The notes: generated by a model not told the origin, from the sequence alone. A stretch of 56,469 bases of DNA from Comamonadaceae bacterium (GCA_947476465.1 CANJQN010000027.1:1-56469), one strand, 5' to 3'. Positions 17,072 through 25,694 are shown, numbered from the stretch's first letter. A program made the numbers and translations.

Positions 17072-17608
17072 ATGAATCCGCAAGACGTGAAGACCGACGC
17101 GCTGCTGCCGATGACCGAGATCCAGATCCGGCAGACGCGTGAATTCGTGGCCGGCCTGGAAGCCGGCTCGCAGACCTACTGGGACATGGTCAACGTGGGC
17201 GACGTGCTCGCGCGCGACCTGCACATCACCCCCGAGCTGGTGATCCTCTACGCCGACTGCGTGGAAGACTACAACCCCTGGTACGAAGGTTGGCGCATGA
17301 ACACCTGGCACATCCCGGGTGAGTCGCCGTTCGGCGGCGCCATCGTGCCGGCGGTGATGATGTCGCACTTCGTGCTGTCGGTGCAGTTCGACCACACCAA
17401 GCCGTTCGCCATTGGCTCGATCCACACCTTCCACGACACCGAGCTGTTCGAGCCCATCCCGGTCGGCGCGACGGTGCGCATCTCCTGCAAGGCCATCGAT
17501 AAGTTCGAAAAGCGCGGCCGCCGCTATGTGCGCCACGAGGTCACGGTGAGCGACGTGAAAGACGGGCGCACCTATTCGCGCGAAGTGCGCGACATCATGT
17601 CCATGTAA
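17072..17608 (+). CDS. MaoC-like hydratase subunit 2
   Basis: This 178-residue hot-dog protein of the MaoC class has its active-site loop at residues 66-71, DYNPWY: the catalytic Asp66 is present but Tyr71 replaces the His. This is the mirror image of the preceding gene. The downstream AIVPAVMM segment corresponds to the PIVHG strand. In steroid side-chain degradation, ChsH1 and ChsH2 form a comparable two-component hydratase tied to a DUF35 domain and a thiolase-like aldolase. Here the DUF35 protein is a separate gene 10 bp downstream. It is likely to be a partner of the upstream subunit. Confidence 0.83.
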   Translation: MNPQDVKTDALLPMTEIQIRQTREFVAGLEAGSQTYWDMVNVGDVLARDLHITPELVILYADCVEDYNPWYEGWRMNTWHIPGESPFGGAIVPAVMMSHFVLSVQFDHTKPFAIGSIHTFHDTELFEPIPVGATVRISCKAIDKFEKRGRRYVRHEVTVSDVKDGRTYSREVRDIMSM

Positions 17609-17618
17609 GGTCGGCGCC

Positions 17619-18062
17619 ATGCATACCCTTGCCAGCACCCCCGTCGCCGAGGGCCTGTTCCAGGCGGCGGACGACGGCCCGCACCTGATCGGCACCCGCT
17701 GCGCCAGCTGCGGCAGCCACTACTTTCCCAAGAGCCTGAGCTGCCGCAACCCGCAGTGCCGTGACAAGCAGGTGGCCGATGTGCTGCTGTCGCGCCAGGG
17801 CATTCTTTACAGCTACACCGTGCAGGCCTACCAGCCGCCGGGGCTGTTTCGCATGGACGACTGGTCGCCTTACGCCATCGGCATGGTGGAGTTGCCCGAG
17901 GGGCTGCGGGTGATGGGCATGCTGACCGGCATTGCCAACGCGGACATCCGCATCGGCATGGCGATGGAGCTGGTGCTGGAGCCGTTGTACCGCGACGCGC
18001 AGGGGCAAGCGGTGCTCACCTACAAGTTCAGGCCCGCGGCGGCCGCCGGAGGTGCCCGATGA
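17619..18062 (+). CDS. DUF35 zinc-ribbon/OB-fold acyl-CoA-associated protein
   Basis: This 147-residue protein has an N-terminal zinc ribbon with C28-x2-C31 and C42-x4-C47, then an OB-fold domain (residues 55-140) with the typical GxxYSYTVxxY strand and the PYAIGMVELPEGLRVMG segment. DUF35 proteins bind to thiolase-like enzymes and help hold acyl-CoA; examples are BbsA with BbsB in benzylsuccinate degradation and the ChsH2 C-terminal domain with Ltp2. It overlaps the next gene by ATGA, which fits a 1:1 complex with that thiolase-like protein. Confidence 0.9.
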   Translation: MHTLASTPVAEGLFQAADDGPHLIGTRCASCGSHYFPKSLSCRNPQCRDKQVADVLLSRQGILYSYTVQAYQPPGLFRMDDWSPYAIGMVELPEGLRVMGMLTGIANADIRIGMAMELVLEPLYRDAQGQAVLTYKFRPAAAAGGAR

Positions 18063-19249
18063 GGCCCGTGTACATCCTGGGTGTGGGCGCCCATCCCTGG
18101 GGCAAGTTCCCCAACAAGCCGCAGCTGCAACTGGCCATCGAGGCCCTGGGCGCCGCGCTGCGCGACGCGCGCCTGGCGTGGAGCGACCTGCAGGGCTTGG
18201 TGGCGGCCAGCTCCCGCTTCGAGGGCGGCATGGGCTGGGGTCTGCACGCCAACGAGATCTTGCAGGCGGTGGCCGAGCAGGGCATTGCGGCGATCAACGT
18301 CGGCGGCGGTTGCGCGGCGGGCGGCATCGCGGTGCAGACGGCGTTTTCGATGATCGCCAGCGGCCAGTGCGACATCGTCGCGGCCGTCGGCGCCGAGCGC
18401 ATGCCCAAGGGCTTCATCCCGCGCCCGCCGGGCATTCCCAACGACATCACCGACACCGACTACCTGCGTTGGGTGGCCATGGGCGCGACCAATCCGGCGT
18501 ATTGGGCGATGGAGACACGCCGGCGCATGCACGACTTCGGCACCCGCCCCGAGACACTGGCCAAGGCCTCGGTGCTGATGCACCGCAACGCCGTGGGCAA
18601 CCCGCTGGCGCGCTACCGCAAGGAATGCACGGTGCAGGAGGTGCTGGCCTCGCCGATGGTCAGCGATCCGCTGCACATTCTGGAGATCTGCGCGGTGAGC
18701 GACGGCGCCGCTGCCCTGGTGCTGGGCACCGAGGCGCAGGCGCGCAAGCTGGGCGTGCCGCTGGTGCAGGTGGCCGGCTGCGCCGTGGCCACCGGCCAGT
18801 TCGGCGACCCGTCGGCGCGCATCCCGACCGTCTCGATGGCCGCGGGCACGACAACCGCGCACACCAGCGAGGTCGTGGGCGCCGTGCGGCGGGCGTTCGA
18901 GATGGCCGGTGTGGGGCCACAGGACGTGGACGTGGTCGAGATGGCCGACAACACGGCCTGGCATGTGCTGGCCTGGCCCGAGTTCTTTGGCTTCTACGAA
19001 CCCGGCCAGGGCGACTGGATGCTGGACAACGGCCAGCTGGACATCGGCGGCAAGCTGCCGATCAACCCCAGCGGCGGTTTCCTGTCCTTCGGCGAGGCCA
19101 CGACGGCGCAGGGCGTGCTGCAGATCTGCGAGCTGGCCTGGCAATTGCGGGGGCAGGCCCAAGGCCATCAGGTGCCGGGCGCCAAGGTCGGCTTGTCAGC
19201 CGTGCTCGGGCTGGGCGCGAACGGCGCTTCGGTGGTGTTGAAGGCTTGA
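18059..19249 (+). CDS. SCP-x/Ltp-type thiolase-like protein, candidate retro-aldolase
   Basis: This 396-residue thiolase-fold protein is of the lipid-transfer/SCP-x type. A Cys at the nucleophile position is seen (C85 in VGGGCAAGG). The usual GHPxGATG histidine loop reads LSFGEATTAQG, with E346 in place of His, and the C-terminal catalytic Cys is absent (GLGANGASVV), as in SCP-x relatives. Loss of the His argues against ordinary thiolysis. With hydratase subunits and DUF35 in the same operon, retro-aldol cleavage of a hydrated acyl-CoA, as by Ltp2, is the best inference. A thiolase of the BbsB type is the alternative. Confidence 0.85.
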   Translation: MRPVYILGVGAHPWGKFPNKPQLQLAIEALGAALRDARLAWSDLQGLVAASSRFEGGMGWGLHANEILQAVAEQGIAAINVGGGCAAGGIAVQTAFSMIASGQCDIVAAVGAERMPKGFIPRPPGIPNDITDTDYLRWVAMGATNPAYWAMETRRRMHDFGTRPETLAKASVLMHRNAVGNPLARYRKECTVQEVLASPMVSDPLHILEICAVSDGAAALVLGTEAQARKLGVPLVQVAGCAVATGQFGDPSARIPTVSMAAGTTTAHTSEVVGAVRRAFEMAGVGPQDVDVVEMADNTAWHVLAWPEFFGFYEPGQGDWMLDNGQLDIGGKLPINPSGGFLSFGEATTAQGVLQICELAWQLRGQAQGHQVPGAKVGLSAVLGLGANGASVVLKA

Positions 19250-19410
19250 GAAGGTGTGAACGAATCCGACATGCCCGCTCGTGCCGCCCAAGCGGGCCCA
19301 CTCGTCGTTACAAATGCTCGCCGTAGCCCAAGCTACGGCTGCGCTTTGCGCCTAGATTGGACCCGCTTGGACGTCCCGCTCGGACACGCCGAATTCATTC
19401 ACACCTTCTG
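19249..19410. repeat. Long imperfect inverted repeat at operon end
   Basis: Directly after the thiolase-like stop, AGAAGGTGTGAACGAAT (from 19249) is mirrored by ATTCATTCACACCTTCTG ending near 19410. The arms continue inward through CGCTCG / CCAAGCGGG against CCCGCTTGG / CGAGCGGG. The centre holds another hairpin, CGTAGCCCAAGCTACGG. The element spans about 160 bp and has no coding capacity. It resembles intergenic repeat elements of Burkholderiales and may end transcription of the operon. Confidence 0.75.
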
Positions 19411-19445
19411 AGGGGGCCCACCACCCCTGCGGCGACAATCCCTTC

Positions 19446-20003
19446 GTGCCCCTTCATCGCCTCTACCTCGCCGGCCCCGACGTGTTCCGCCCCGACGCGG
19501 CCGAGCATGGCCGCAAGCTCGTGGCCCTGTGCGCCGAATACGGCTTCACGGGTGTGTTTCCACTCGATCTGTCGTTGCCCGGCGATCTGCCGACGCCGCA
19601 TGCCGTGGCGCGGCACATCTACCAGGCCAACGTGGCCAGCATCGATGCCTGCGACGCCGTGCTGGCCAACCTCGACTTCTTTCGCGGAGCGGAGCCCGAC
19701 AGCGGCACCTGCTTCGAGGTGGGCTATGCGGTGGCGCGCGGCAAACCCGTGTTCGGCTATGTGCCCGAAGGCGGCAGCTTGGCGGCACGCATCCGGCAAC
19801 GCCATGCGGGCCTGGTGGGCGAGGGCGGTCTGGCCGATGCCCAAGGCTGGCAGCTCGAAGAGTTCGACCTGCCTTTGAACCTGATGCTGGCGGTGCCGTG
19901 CCGCGTCGTGGTGGGCGACGCTCGCATCGCCTTGGCGGCGCTGAGGATGCAGCAGGCCCAGCACAATGCCACCCGCTTGAGCGCCAGCGCCGGCCCGGCT
20001 TGA
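19446..20003 (+). CDS. Nucleoside 2-deoxyribosyltransferase family protein
   Basis: This 185-residue protein begins at GTG 19446. It shows the family pattern: LYLAGPDVF with a nucleotide-binding loop at residues 5-15, the DACDAVLANLDFFRG strand, and the D-SGT-FE-GYA-ARGKPVFGY core containing the catalytic Glu. Such enzymes exchange or hydrolyse the base of 2'-deoxynucleosides for salvage. No partner gene is adjacent. It is set apart from the CoA cluster by the inverted repeat, so it is probably unrelated to it. Confidence 0.85.
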   Translation: MPLHRLYLAGPDVFRPDAAEHGRKLVALCAEYGFTGVFPLDLSLPGDLPTPHAVARHIYQANVASIDACDAVLANLDFFRGAEPDSGTCFEVGYAVARGKPVFGYVPEGGSLAARIRQRHAGLVGEGGLADAQGWQLEEFDLPLNLMLAVPCRVVVGDARIALAALRMQQAQHNATRLSASAGPA

Positions 20004-20047
20004 ACGGCGCCGATTCGCCCGTAAATTGATGCATTGAAAGGATGGTC

Positions 20048-21079
20048 ATGTCTTCTTCCGCCCCCGCCGTGCTAGCGGTCAAGCCGCTTGGCTTTCCCTG
20101 GGAAACGGCCGACCCGTTCCTGTTTTGCGCCTATCACGACGACGCCTACCCGCGCGGCAATGCCGACATGGGGCCGGCGGTGTCGCTGGCCGGGCGCAGC
20201 ATCGGCCAGGACTTCAGCCGCAAGGACGGCTGGAGCATGTACCACGGTGACACCGTGCCGGGCTTTCCCGCCCACCCGCACCGTGGCTTCGAGACCGTGA
20301 CCATCGTGCGCAAGGGCCTGATCGACCACAGCGATTCGCTGGGCGCCACCGCCCGCTTCGGCGGCGGCGACGTGCAGTGGGTGACCGCCGGGCACGGCAT
20401 CGTGCACTCGGAGATGTTCCCGCTGCTCAAGTCGGATGCGGACAACCCCCTGGAGCTGTTCCAGATCTGGCTGAACCTGCCCCAGCGCAACAAGATGGCG
20501 CAGCCGCACTTCACCATGCTGTGGAACGAGCAGATCCCGCGCCGCGTCTGGCAGGACGCGCAGGGCCGCGCGACCCATGTGGCCGTGGTGGCCGGCAACC
20601 TTGACGGCACGCAACCCCTGGCGCCGCCGCCCGAGTCGTGGGCGGCCCAGGCCGATTCAGACGTCGCCATCTGGACGATCCGCATGGCCCCCGGCGCGCA
20701 GTGGACGCTGCCGCCAGCCACAGGGCAGGGCGGCCGCCGCACGCTGTATTTCTTCAAGGGCGCGGGCGCCACCGTGGGCGGCCAAGTGGTGAAGGGGCCG
20801 GTGGCGATCACGCTGCGCGCAGACGCCGAGGTGGCGTTGGCGGCCGGCGATACCGAGTGCGAGTTCTTGCTGCTGCAGGGCCGGCCCATTGGCGAGCCGG
20901 TGGCGCAGTACGGGCCGTTCGTGATGAACACCCAGCAAGAGATCATGCAGGCCATGCAGGACTACCGCCGCACGCAGTTCGGCGGCTGGAAGTTCGCCGA
21001 TGCGGCGCCGGTGCATGGGCGCGAGCCCAGGCGCTTTGCGCGCTACCCGGATGGGCGAGTGGAAGCGCCGGGCGGCTGA
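20048..21079 (+). CDS. Pirin family protein
   Basis: This bicupin of 343 residues starts at ATG 20048; an ATG two codons earlier is equally possible. The N-terminal cupin holds the metal-binding AHPHRGFETVT and the later GGGDVQWVTAGHGIVHSEM, so all metal ligands (two His, His, Glu) appear to be present. Bacterial pirins include quercetinase-like dioxygenases and regulators, so the function cannot be fixed. The C-terminal cupin lacks obvious ligands, as usual. It has its own spacing on both sides and probably its own promoter. Confidence 0.9.
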   Translation: MSSSAPAVLAVKPLGFPWETADPFLFCAYHDDAYPRGNADMGPAVSLAGRSIGQDFSRKDGWSMYHGDTVPGFPAHPHRGFETVTIVRKGLIDHSDSLGATARFGGGDVQWVTAGHGIVHSEMFPLLKSDADNPLELFQIWLNLPQRNKMAQPHFTMLWNEQIPRRVWQDAQGRATHVAVVAGNLDGTQPLAPPPESWAAQADSDVAIWTIRMAPGAQWTLPPATGQGGRRTLYFFKGAGATVGGQVVKGPVAITLRADAEVALAAGDTECEFLLLQGRPIGEPVAQYGPFVMNTQQEIMQAMQDYRRTQFGGWKFADAAPVHGREPRRFARYPDGRVEAPGG

Positions 21080-21203
21080 AGACGTGCCACGTCGTGCCCC
21101 ATCGTTTGCGGCGATGGCGCCATTGAAGGTTGATATTGGCCCGCGGGAGCGCCAGGGGCTACCCTGCAGGGCGCATCGAGCCGCTCTCAGGAGACAAAAC
21201 ACC

Positions 21204-22205
21204 ATGAATACCATCGCCCTTTCCCGTGCCGCGGGCCGCCTGCTGCCCACGCTGCTGGGCCTGGCCTTGTCGGCCTCGGCCGCGGTTGCCGCCGACAAGT
21301 ACCCGATCAGGCCGATCAACCTGTTCAGCCCACTGCCCACCGGTGGCAGCACCGACGTGGCCACCCGTGCGTGGATGTCCTGCGTGTCGCAGGACAAGCT
21401 GGCCGGCCAGCCGATCGTGCTGCTGAACCGCCCCGGTGCCAATGGCGTGGTGGCCGCCAGCGCCATGCGCCAGCAACCCACAGACGGCTACAGCCTGATG
21501 GTGGCCGGCATGTCGCAGACCACGATCACGCCTTTCATCTTCAAGAAGCAGCCCTACGACCCGGAGAAGGACTTCGAAGGCGCGGTGATCTTCGGCACGA
21601 CCCCCTTCATGATGGTGGCCAGCACCGGGTCGGGCATCCGCAGCCTCAAGGAGTTGCAGGCCTTCGCCAAGGCGAGCGGCAAGGGCATTGACCTGGGCAT
21701 TCCGGCGATCGCCACCCCGGCTCACCTCATGAGCGCGGCCATCGCCGAGAAGCTGGGCGTCAATGCGACGTTGGTGCCGCAGGGCTCCGAGCCCCAGGGC
21801 GTAGCCGGCCTGATCGGCGGCCAGATCCATGCCATGATTTTCGTGGCCGGCTCGGTGGCACCGCATGTGGAGGCTGGCAAGGTCGTGCCCTTGATGACCT
21901 TCACCGAGCAGCGCCTGCCGCAGTTTCCCAACGTGCCCACCGTGGTGGAAGCGATGGGCGACAACAGCTTCGCTCGCACCGCTTGGATCGGCATCACCAC
22001 CAAGGCGGGCAGCCCCAAGGAAGTGGTCAAGTCGGTCGAAAGCTGGACCAAGACCTGCCTGGAAGGCGGCGAGTTCCCGCAGGCGCTGCGCAACGCGCTG
22101 TTCACGCCGCGTTTCATCAGCGCTGCCGAGTACGCCGACATCGTGCGCAAGGACATCGCGTTCTGGCGCCCCTGGATCACCAAGCTCGGCATCTCGAATG
22201 ACTGA
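21204..22205 (+). CDS. Bug-type tripartite tricarboxylate transporter substrate-binding protein
   Basis: This 333-residue periplasmic receptor has a signal peptide cleaved after SASAAVA. The mature part starts DKYPIRPINLFSPLPTGGSTD, the usual Bug strand and ligand loop, followed by NRPGANGVVAA and the DGYSLMVAG strand. Such receptors bind carboxylates and serve TctAB-type carriers, but no tctA or tctB is present. An AGGAGAC Shine-Dalgarno lies 8 bases before ATG 21204. The gene overlaps the following hydrolase by 8 bp, suggesting that the two share a substrate, perhaps an ester or amide of an organic acid. Confidence 0.93.
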   Translation: MNTIALSRAAGRLLPTLLGLALSASAAVAADKYPIRPINLFSPLPTGGSTDVATRAWMSCVSQDKLAGQPIVLLNRPGANGVVAASAMRQQPTDGYSLMVAGMSQTTITPFIFKKQPYDPEKDFEGAVIFGTTPFMMVASTGSGIRSLKELQAFAKASGKGIDLGIPAIATPAHLMSAAIAEKLGVNATLVPQGSEPQGVAGLIGGQIHAMIFVAGSVAPHVEAGKVVPLMTFTEQRLPQFPNVPTVVEAMGDNSFARTAWIGITTKAGSPKEVVKSVESWTKTCLEGGEFPQALRNALFTPRFISAAEYADIVRKDIAFWRPWITKLGISND

Positions 22206-23217
22206 ATGGTCCGGCGGCTGTTTTGCAGCCGCGGATTTCCGGTTGGACAAGGGTGGCGTGTTGCCCGTGGCGGAACTGGCCTATGTGCATGCCGGGCAGC
22301 TGGCGCCCGACGGGCGCAACGCGGTGCTGATGACGCACGGCTACACCAGCACCCACCGCTATGTCGAGCCGGGCAGTGCCGCGGCGGAAGGTTCCTGGAG
22401 CGAACTGGTGGGCCCGGGCCGCGCCATCGACACCGACCGCTTCTTCGTCATCTCCAGCAATGCGCTGGGCTCGTGCTACGGCTCGAGCGGGCCGGCCAGC
22501 GTGGATCCGGTATCGGGGCGCCGGTATGGTGCAGACTTTCCCCGCGTGACCCTGGCCGACAGCGTGCGCCTGCAATGGGGGCTGGTCCAATTCCTGGGCG
22601 TGAAGCGCCTGCATGCGGTGGCCGGTCCCTCGATGGGCGGCTTCCAGGCCTTGGAGTGGGGGGTGCAGTTTCCTGATGATGTCGATCGGCTCGTAGTTGC
22701 CGTCTCGGGCCTGCAAGGCCCATCCGGTGGTGCGGCTGCCATTGACGCGCTCACCTCTCAGATCCGCGCTGACACGGGCTGGAACGACGGCCAACCAACG
22801 CCCGGAGCGATGACACCGCTTCTCACGCGGCTGCGCCTTGACACCCTGCGCCACTACGGCATGGCCGAACGCCTGCACGACGACGGGCTGGCCCCGGCTC
22901 AAGTGGCGCGACGCATGACCGAGCTGGCCCGTTCGTGGGCAGAGGGCTTCGATGCCTGGTCGCTGGTGTCCCTGCGTGAGGCCATCAACGACTACGACGT
23001 CTCCAACCGTCTCGATCGCATCCGCGCCAAGGTTTTGCTGGCGCTGGGCAGCACCGACCTGCTGTTTCCTGGCTCGCAGGGGCCGGCGGTCACGCAGCGC
23101 CTGCGAGCCGCGGGTGTCGACGCGCGGTTCCACCAGATTGACAGCCGTTACGGCCACCTGGCCAGCGGCATGGACTGGCAGCAATGGGAGCCGGCGTTGC
23201 GCGCGTTCATGGCCTGA
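22198..23217 (+). CDS. Alpha/beta hydrolase, homoserine acetyltransferase (MetX)-like fold
   Basis: This 339-residue protein has the MetX-like hydrolase layout: LAYVHAGQLAPDGRNAVLMTHGYT, then DTDRFFVISSNALGSCYGSSGP, then the nucleophile S145 in AGPSMGG. The acid in GSTDLLFP and the base His in RYGHLASG complete the triad. True MetX enzymes have closely similar motifs, but catabolic esterase relatives share them, and the overlap with a Bug receptor gene and the following LysR gene favour a catabolic hydrolase. The reaction is not determined. Confidence 0.85.
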   Translation: MTEWSGGCFAAADFRLDKGGVLPVAELAYVHAGQLAPDGRNAVLMTHGYTSTHRYVEPGSAAAEGSWSELVGPGRAIDTDRFFVISSNALGSCYGSSGPASVDPVSGRRYGADFPRVTLADSVRLQWGLVQFLGVKRLHAVAGPSMGGFQALEWGVQFPDDVDRLVVAVSGLQGPSGGAAAIDALTSQIRADTGWNDGQPTPGAMTPLLTRLRLDTLRHYGMAERLHDDGLAPAQVARRMTELARSWAEGFDAWSLVSLREAINDYDVSNRLDRIRAKVLLALGSTDLLFPGSQGPAVTQRLRAAGVDARFHQIDSRYGHLASGMDWQQWEPALRAFMA

Positions 23218-23269
23218 TCCACGGGCGAGTAGCATCGCGTCCGGCGCCATCCCGGCGCGGGGAAGCAGG

Positions 23270-24196
23270 ATGGAGCTCAGGCAGCTACGGTATTTCGTCA
23301 AGATCGCCGACATGGGCAGCATGTCGCGCGCATCGAAGGCCTTGCACATCTCGCAGCCCTCACTGAGCCACCAGATGGCCCAACTGGAGGACGAGCTGGG
23401 CAAGCCCCTGTTTACCCGCATTCCTTCAGGGGTCCTCATGACGGCGGAGGGCGAGGCGTTCTACCGGCAGGCACTGCAGATCCTGCGGCAGATCGATGAC
23501 ATCCGCGGCGTTGTCGATTCGGCCCAGCTCGGCGGCCACGTGAGCATCTCCCTGGTGCAGACGCAGGCCGTTCAGTACGCGCTGCCGCTGATGGTGAAGG
23601 TGCACGAGCTGTATCCGCGCATCGAGCTAGAGGTGTTCGACGACGCCAGCAGCGACGCCCTGCAAGGCATCGCCAGCGGACGGCGCGATTTCGGCATGCT
23701 GGTCAACGAGGAGGACGCGGTCTTGCTGGAAACGCGGCCCGTGGTGGAGGAGCAGCTGTTCCTGATGTCCCATCCAGCGCATGCGCCCCAGGGCGATGTC
23801 ATCACCCTTGCTGAGGTAGTCCGCCTGCCTCTGGCGCTGCCCGGCCCGGGACAGATCCCCCGCGCGTTGCACGACGCCCTGGACGGCGGCCTGGGCGCGC
23901 TGGCGAAAGAGCGCTGGATCGTCGCCAACTCCATCGCCATCTTCCGCCAGGCGGTTCTGGCCGGGGTGGCCCATGCCATACAGCCCTGGGGCGTGATGCG
24001 CGACGAGGTGGCCACCGGCAGGGTGCGTGCCACGCCCATCGGGCCGGGCCTGGTGCGCAAGGTGCATCTGAGCGCCTGCCGCGGCACCACGATGTCCCAG
24101 TCGGCGCAGGCGGTGCGTCAGGTGCTGCTGGCCGTGATCGCGCAGGAGATCGCCAGTGGCCACGTGCGCGGCAGGCTGCTGGCGAGCGACGACTAA
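23270..24196 (+). CDS. LysR family transcriptional regulator
   Basis: This 308-residue regulator has a winged helix-turn-helix at residues 1-60 (MELRQLRYFVKIADMGSMSRA then HISQPSLSHQMAQLEDELG) and an effector-binding domain from about 90. Its start ATG at 23270 follows GGAAGCAGG; the frame continues upstream inside the hydrolase gene in another register and is not coding there. It lies 52 bp after the hydrolase gene and probably controls the receptor-hydrolase unit or the convergent FAD-oxidase operon. Its stop shares the four bases CTAA with the stop of the opposite gene. Confidence 0.92.
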   Translation: MELRQLRYFVKIADMGSMSRASKALHISQPSLSHQMAQLEDELGKPLFTRIPSGVLMTAEGEAFYRQALQILRQIDDIRGVVDSAQLGGHVSISLVQTQAVQYALPLMVKVHELYPRIELEVFDDASSDALQGIASGRRDFGMLVNEEDAVLLETRPVVEEQLFLMSHPAHAPQGDVITLAEVVRLPLALPGPGQIPRALHDALDGGLGALAKERWIVANSIAIFRQAVLAGVAHAIQPWGVMRDEVATGRVRATPIGPGLVRKVHLSACRGTTMSQSAQAVRQVLLAVIAQEIASGHVRGRLLASDD

Positions 24197-25602
24197 AGAC
24201 GGGCGTTCAGCGACACCACCTTCCCGGGGTTGAGAATGTTCTTGGGGTCCAGCGCGCGCTTGATCTTCTCCATCAGGGCAACGCCCGCCAGGCCGTGCTC
24301 TTCGTGCAGGTAGGCCTTCTTGTGCAGGCCGACGCCGTGCTCGCCGGTGCAGGTGCCCTCCAACCGGATCGCACGGCGAACCAGGCGTTCGCTCAGCTCC
24401 TCGGCTCGGCGCATTTCGTCGGGCAAAGTGGGGTCGATCAGCAGCAGGCAATGGAAGTTGCCGTCGCCCACGTGGCCGAAGATCGGCGCCATAAGCCCAG
24501 CCTGCGCCACGTCGTCCGCTGTTTCAGCGATGCAGGCCGCCAGCGATGAAATGGGCACGCACACGTCGGTCGTGAGCGAGCGGCAGCCCGGGCGCAGTTG
24601 CAGGCAGGCAAAGTAGGCGAGGTGGCGCGGCGTCCACAGGCGGGTGCGCTCTTCGGGCTTCAGGGCCCACTGGAACTGGCCGGCCCCGCGCGAGGTGGCC
24701 ATCGTCTGCAGCAGGTCGATCTGTTGCTGGACCTGCGCCTGCATGCCGCCGAACTCGAAGAACACTGTCGGCGCCACGGTCAGCGCCGTCTTGCTGTGGG
24801 CGTTGATGGCCTGGATGGTCAGCGCGTCCAGCATCTCAGCGCGGGCCAGGGGCACGCCCATCTGGATGGCTTCGATCACGCAGGCCACGGCGGCATTCAC
24901 GTCTGGGAAATTGACCACCGCGGCCACGATCGACTCAGGTCGCGGATGCAGGCGCACAGTCACCTCTGTCACGATGCCCAAGGTGCCCTCGGAGCCGCAG
25001 AGCAATTGCGTGAGGTTGTAGCCGGCTGACGATTTGCGCGCCCGGCTGGCCGTGCGCACGACCTCGCCGTCGGCCGTCACGACAGTCAGCGAAACCACGT
25101 TGTCTCGCATGGTGCCGTAGCGCACCGTGTTGGTCCCCGAGGCCGCGGTAGCCACCATGCCGCCCAGGGTTGCGTTGGCCCCCGGATCGACCGAGAAGAA
25201 AAAGCCCGTGACGGCCAACTCGCGATTGAGGTCCTCGCGCGTGAGGCCGGCCTGCGCGGTGGCAGTCAGGTCGTCGGGCCGAATGGCCAGAACGCGGTGC
25301 ATGCGGCTCATGTCCAGGCAGATGCCGCCCTCGACAGCTAGCACATGGCCTTCGATGGACGACCCCATCCCGAACGCGATCACCGGCACCTCATGCTCGG
25401 CGCACAGGCGCACCAGGTGCGCAACTTCCTCGGTGGATTCGGCGAACACCACGGCATCGGGCGGGCAGGGCGCGTAGGACGATTCGTCTCGGCCATGCTG
25501 CAGGCACACGGCGCCGCTGGTGCTCAAGCGATCGCCAAACAACCCCTGGAGTTGGGCGAGCAATTGCGGGCCGGGGGCGCGGCGTTTCGGGGCGGCGATC
25601 AT
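24193..25602 (-). CDS. FAD-binding oxidase, GlcD/D-lactate dehydrogenase type
   Basis: This 469-residue flavoprotein of the vanillyl-alcohol-oxidase superfamily has FAD-binding PF01565-type segments: PVIAFGMGSSIEGHV, DPGANATLGGMVATAASG, and the CGSEGTLGIVTEVTVRL loop. The C-terminal cap has PIFGHVGDGNFHCLLL and TCTGEHGVGLHK, which in relatives bind metal and the carboxylate of the 2-hydroxy acid. It would oxidise a 2-hydroxy acid such as lactate or glycolate. The ATG at 25602 has an AGGAGAC site; the longer frame upstream has no homology. It is first transcribed after the SDR and quinone reductase genes of this strand. Confidence 0.92.
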   Translation of the reverse strand: MIAAPKRRAPGPQLLAQLQGLFGDRLSTSGAVCLQHGRDESSYAPCPPDAVVFAESTEEVAHLVRLCAEHEVPVIAFGMGSSIEGHVLAVEGGICLDMSRMHRVLAIRPDDLTATAQAGLTREDLNRELAVTGFFFSVDPGANATLGGMVATAASGTNTVRYGTMRDNVVSLTVVTADGEVVRTASRARKSSAGYNLTQLLCGSEGTLGIVTEVTVRLHPRPESIVAAVVNFPDVNAAVACVIEAIQMGVPLARAEMLDALTIQAINAHSKTALTVAPTVFFEFGGMQAQVQQQIDLLQTMATSRGAGQFQWALKPEERTRLWTPRHLAYFACLQLRPGCRSLTTDVCVPISSLAACIAETADDVAQAGLMAPIFGHVGDGNFHCLLLIDPTLPDEMRRAEELSERLVRRAIRLEGTCTGEHGVGLHKKAYLHEEHGLAGVALMEKIKRALDPKNILNPGKVVSLNARL

Positions 25603-25694
25603 GTCTTGTCTCCTCAATGGGCCATTGTGTAGGCGCCCGACAGGGATCGGGAATACGGAATGCCAATGGCCCCATAGGCCCGAGCGATCGGGTT

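Noticed and set aside
22198..23217. metX homoserine acetyltransferase
   Set aside because: Motifs are shared with catabolic hydrolases; the overlap with a Bug receptor and the missing metW partner make a methionine role doubtful.
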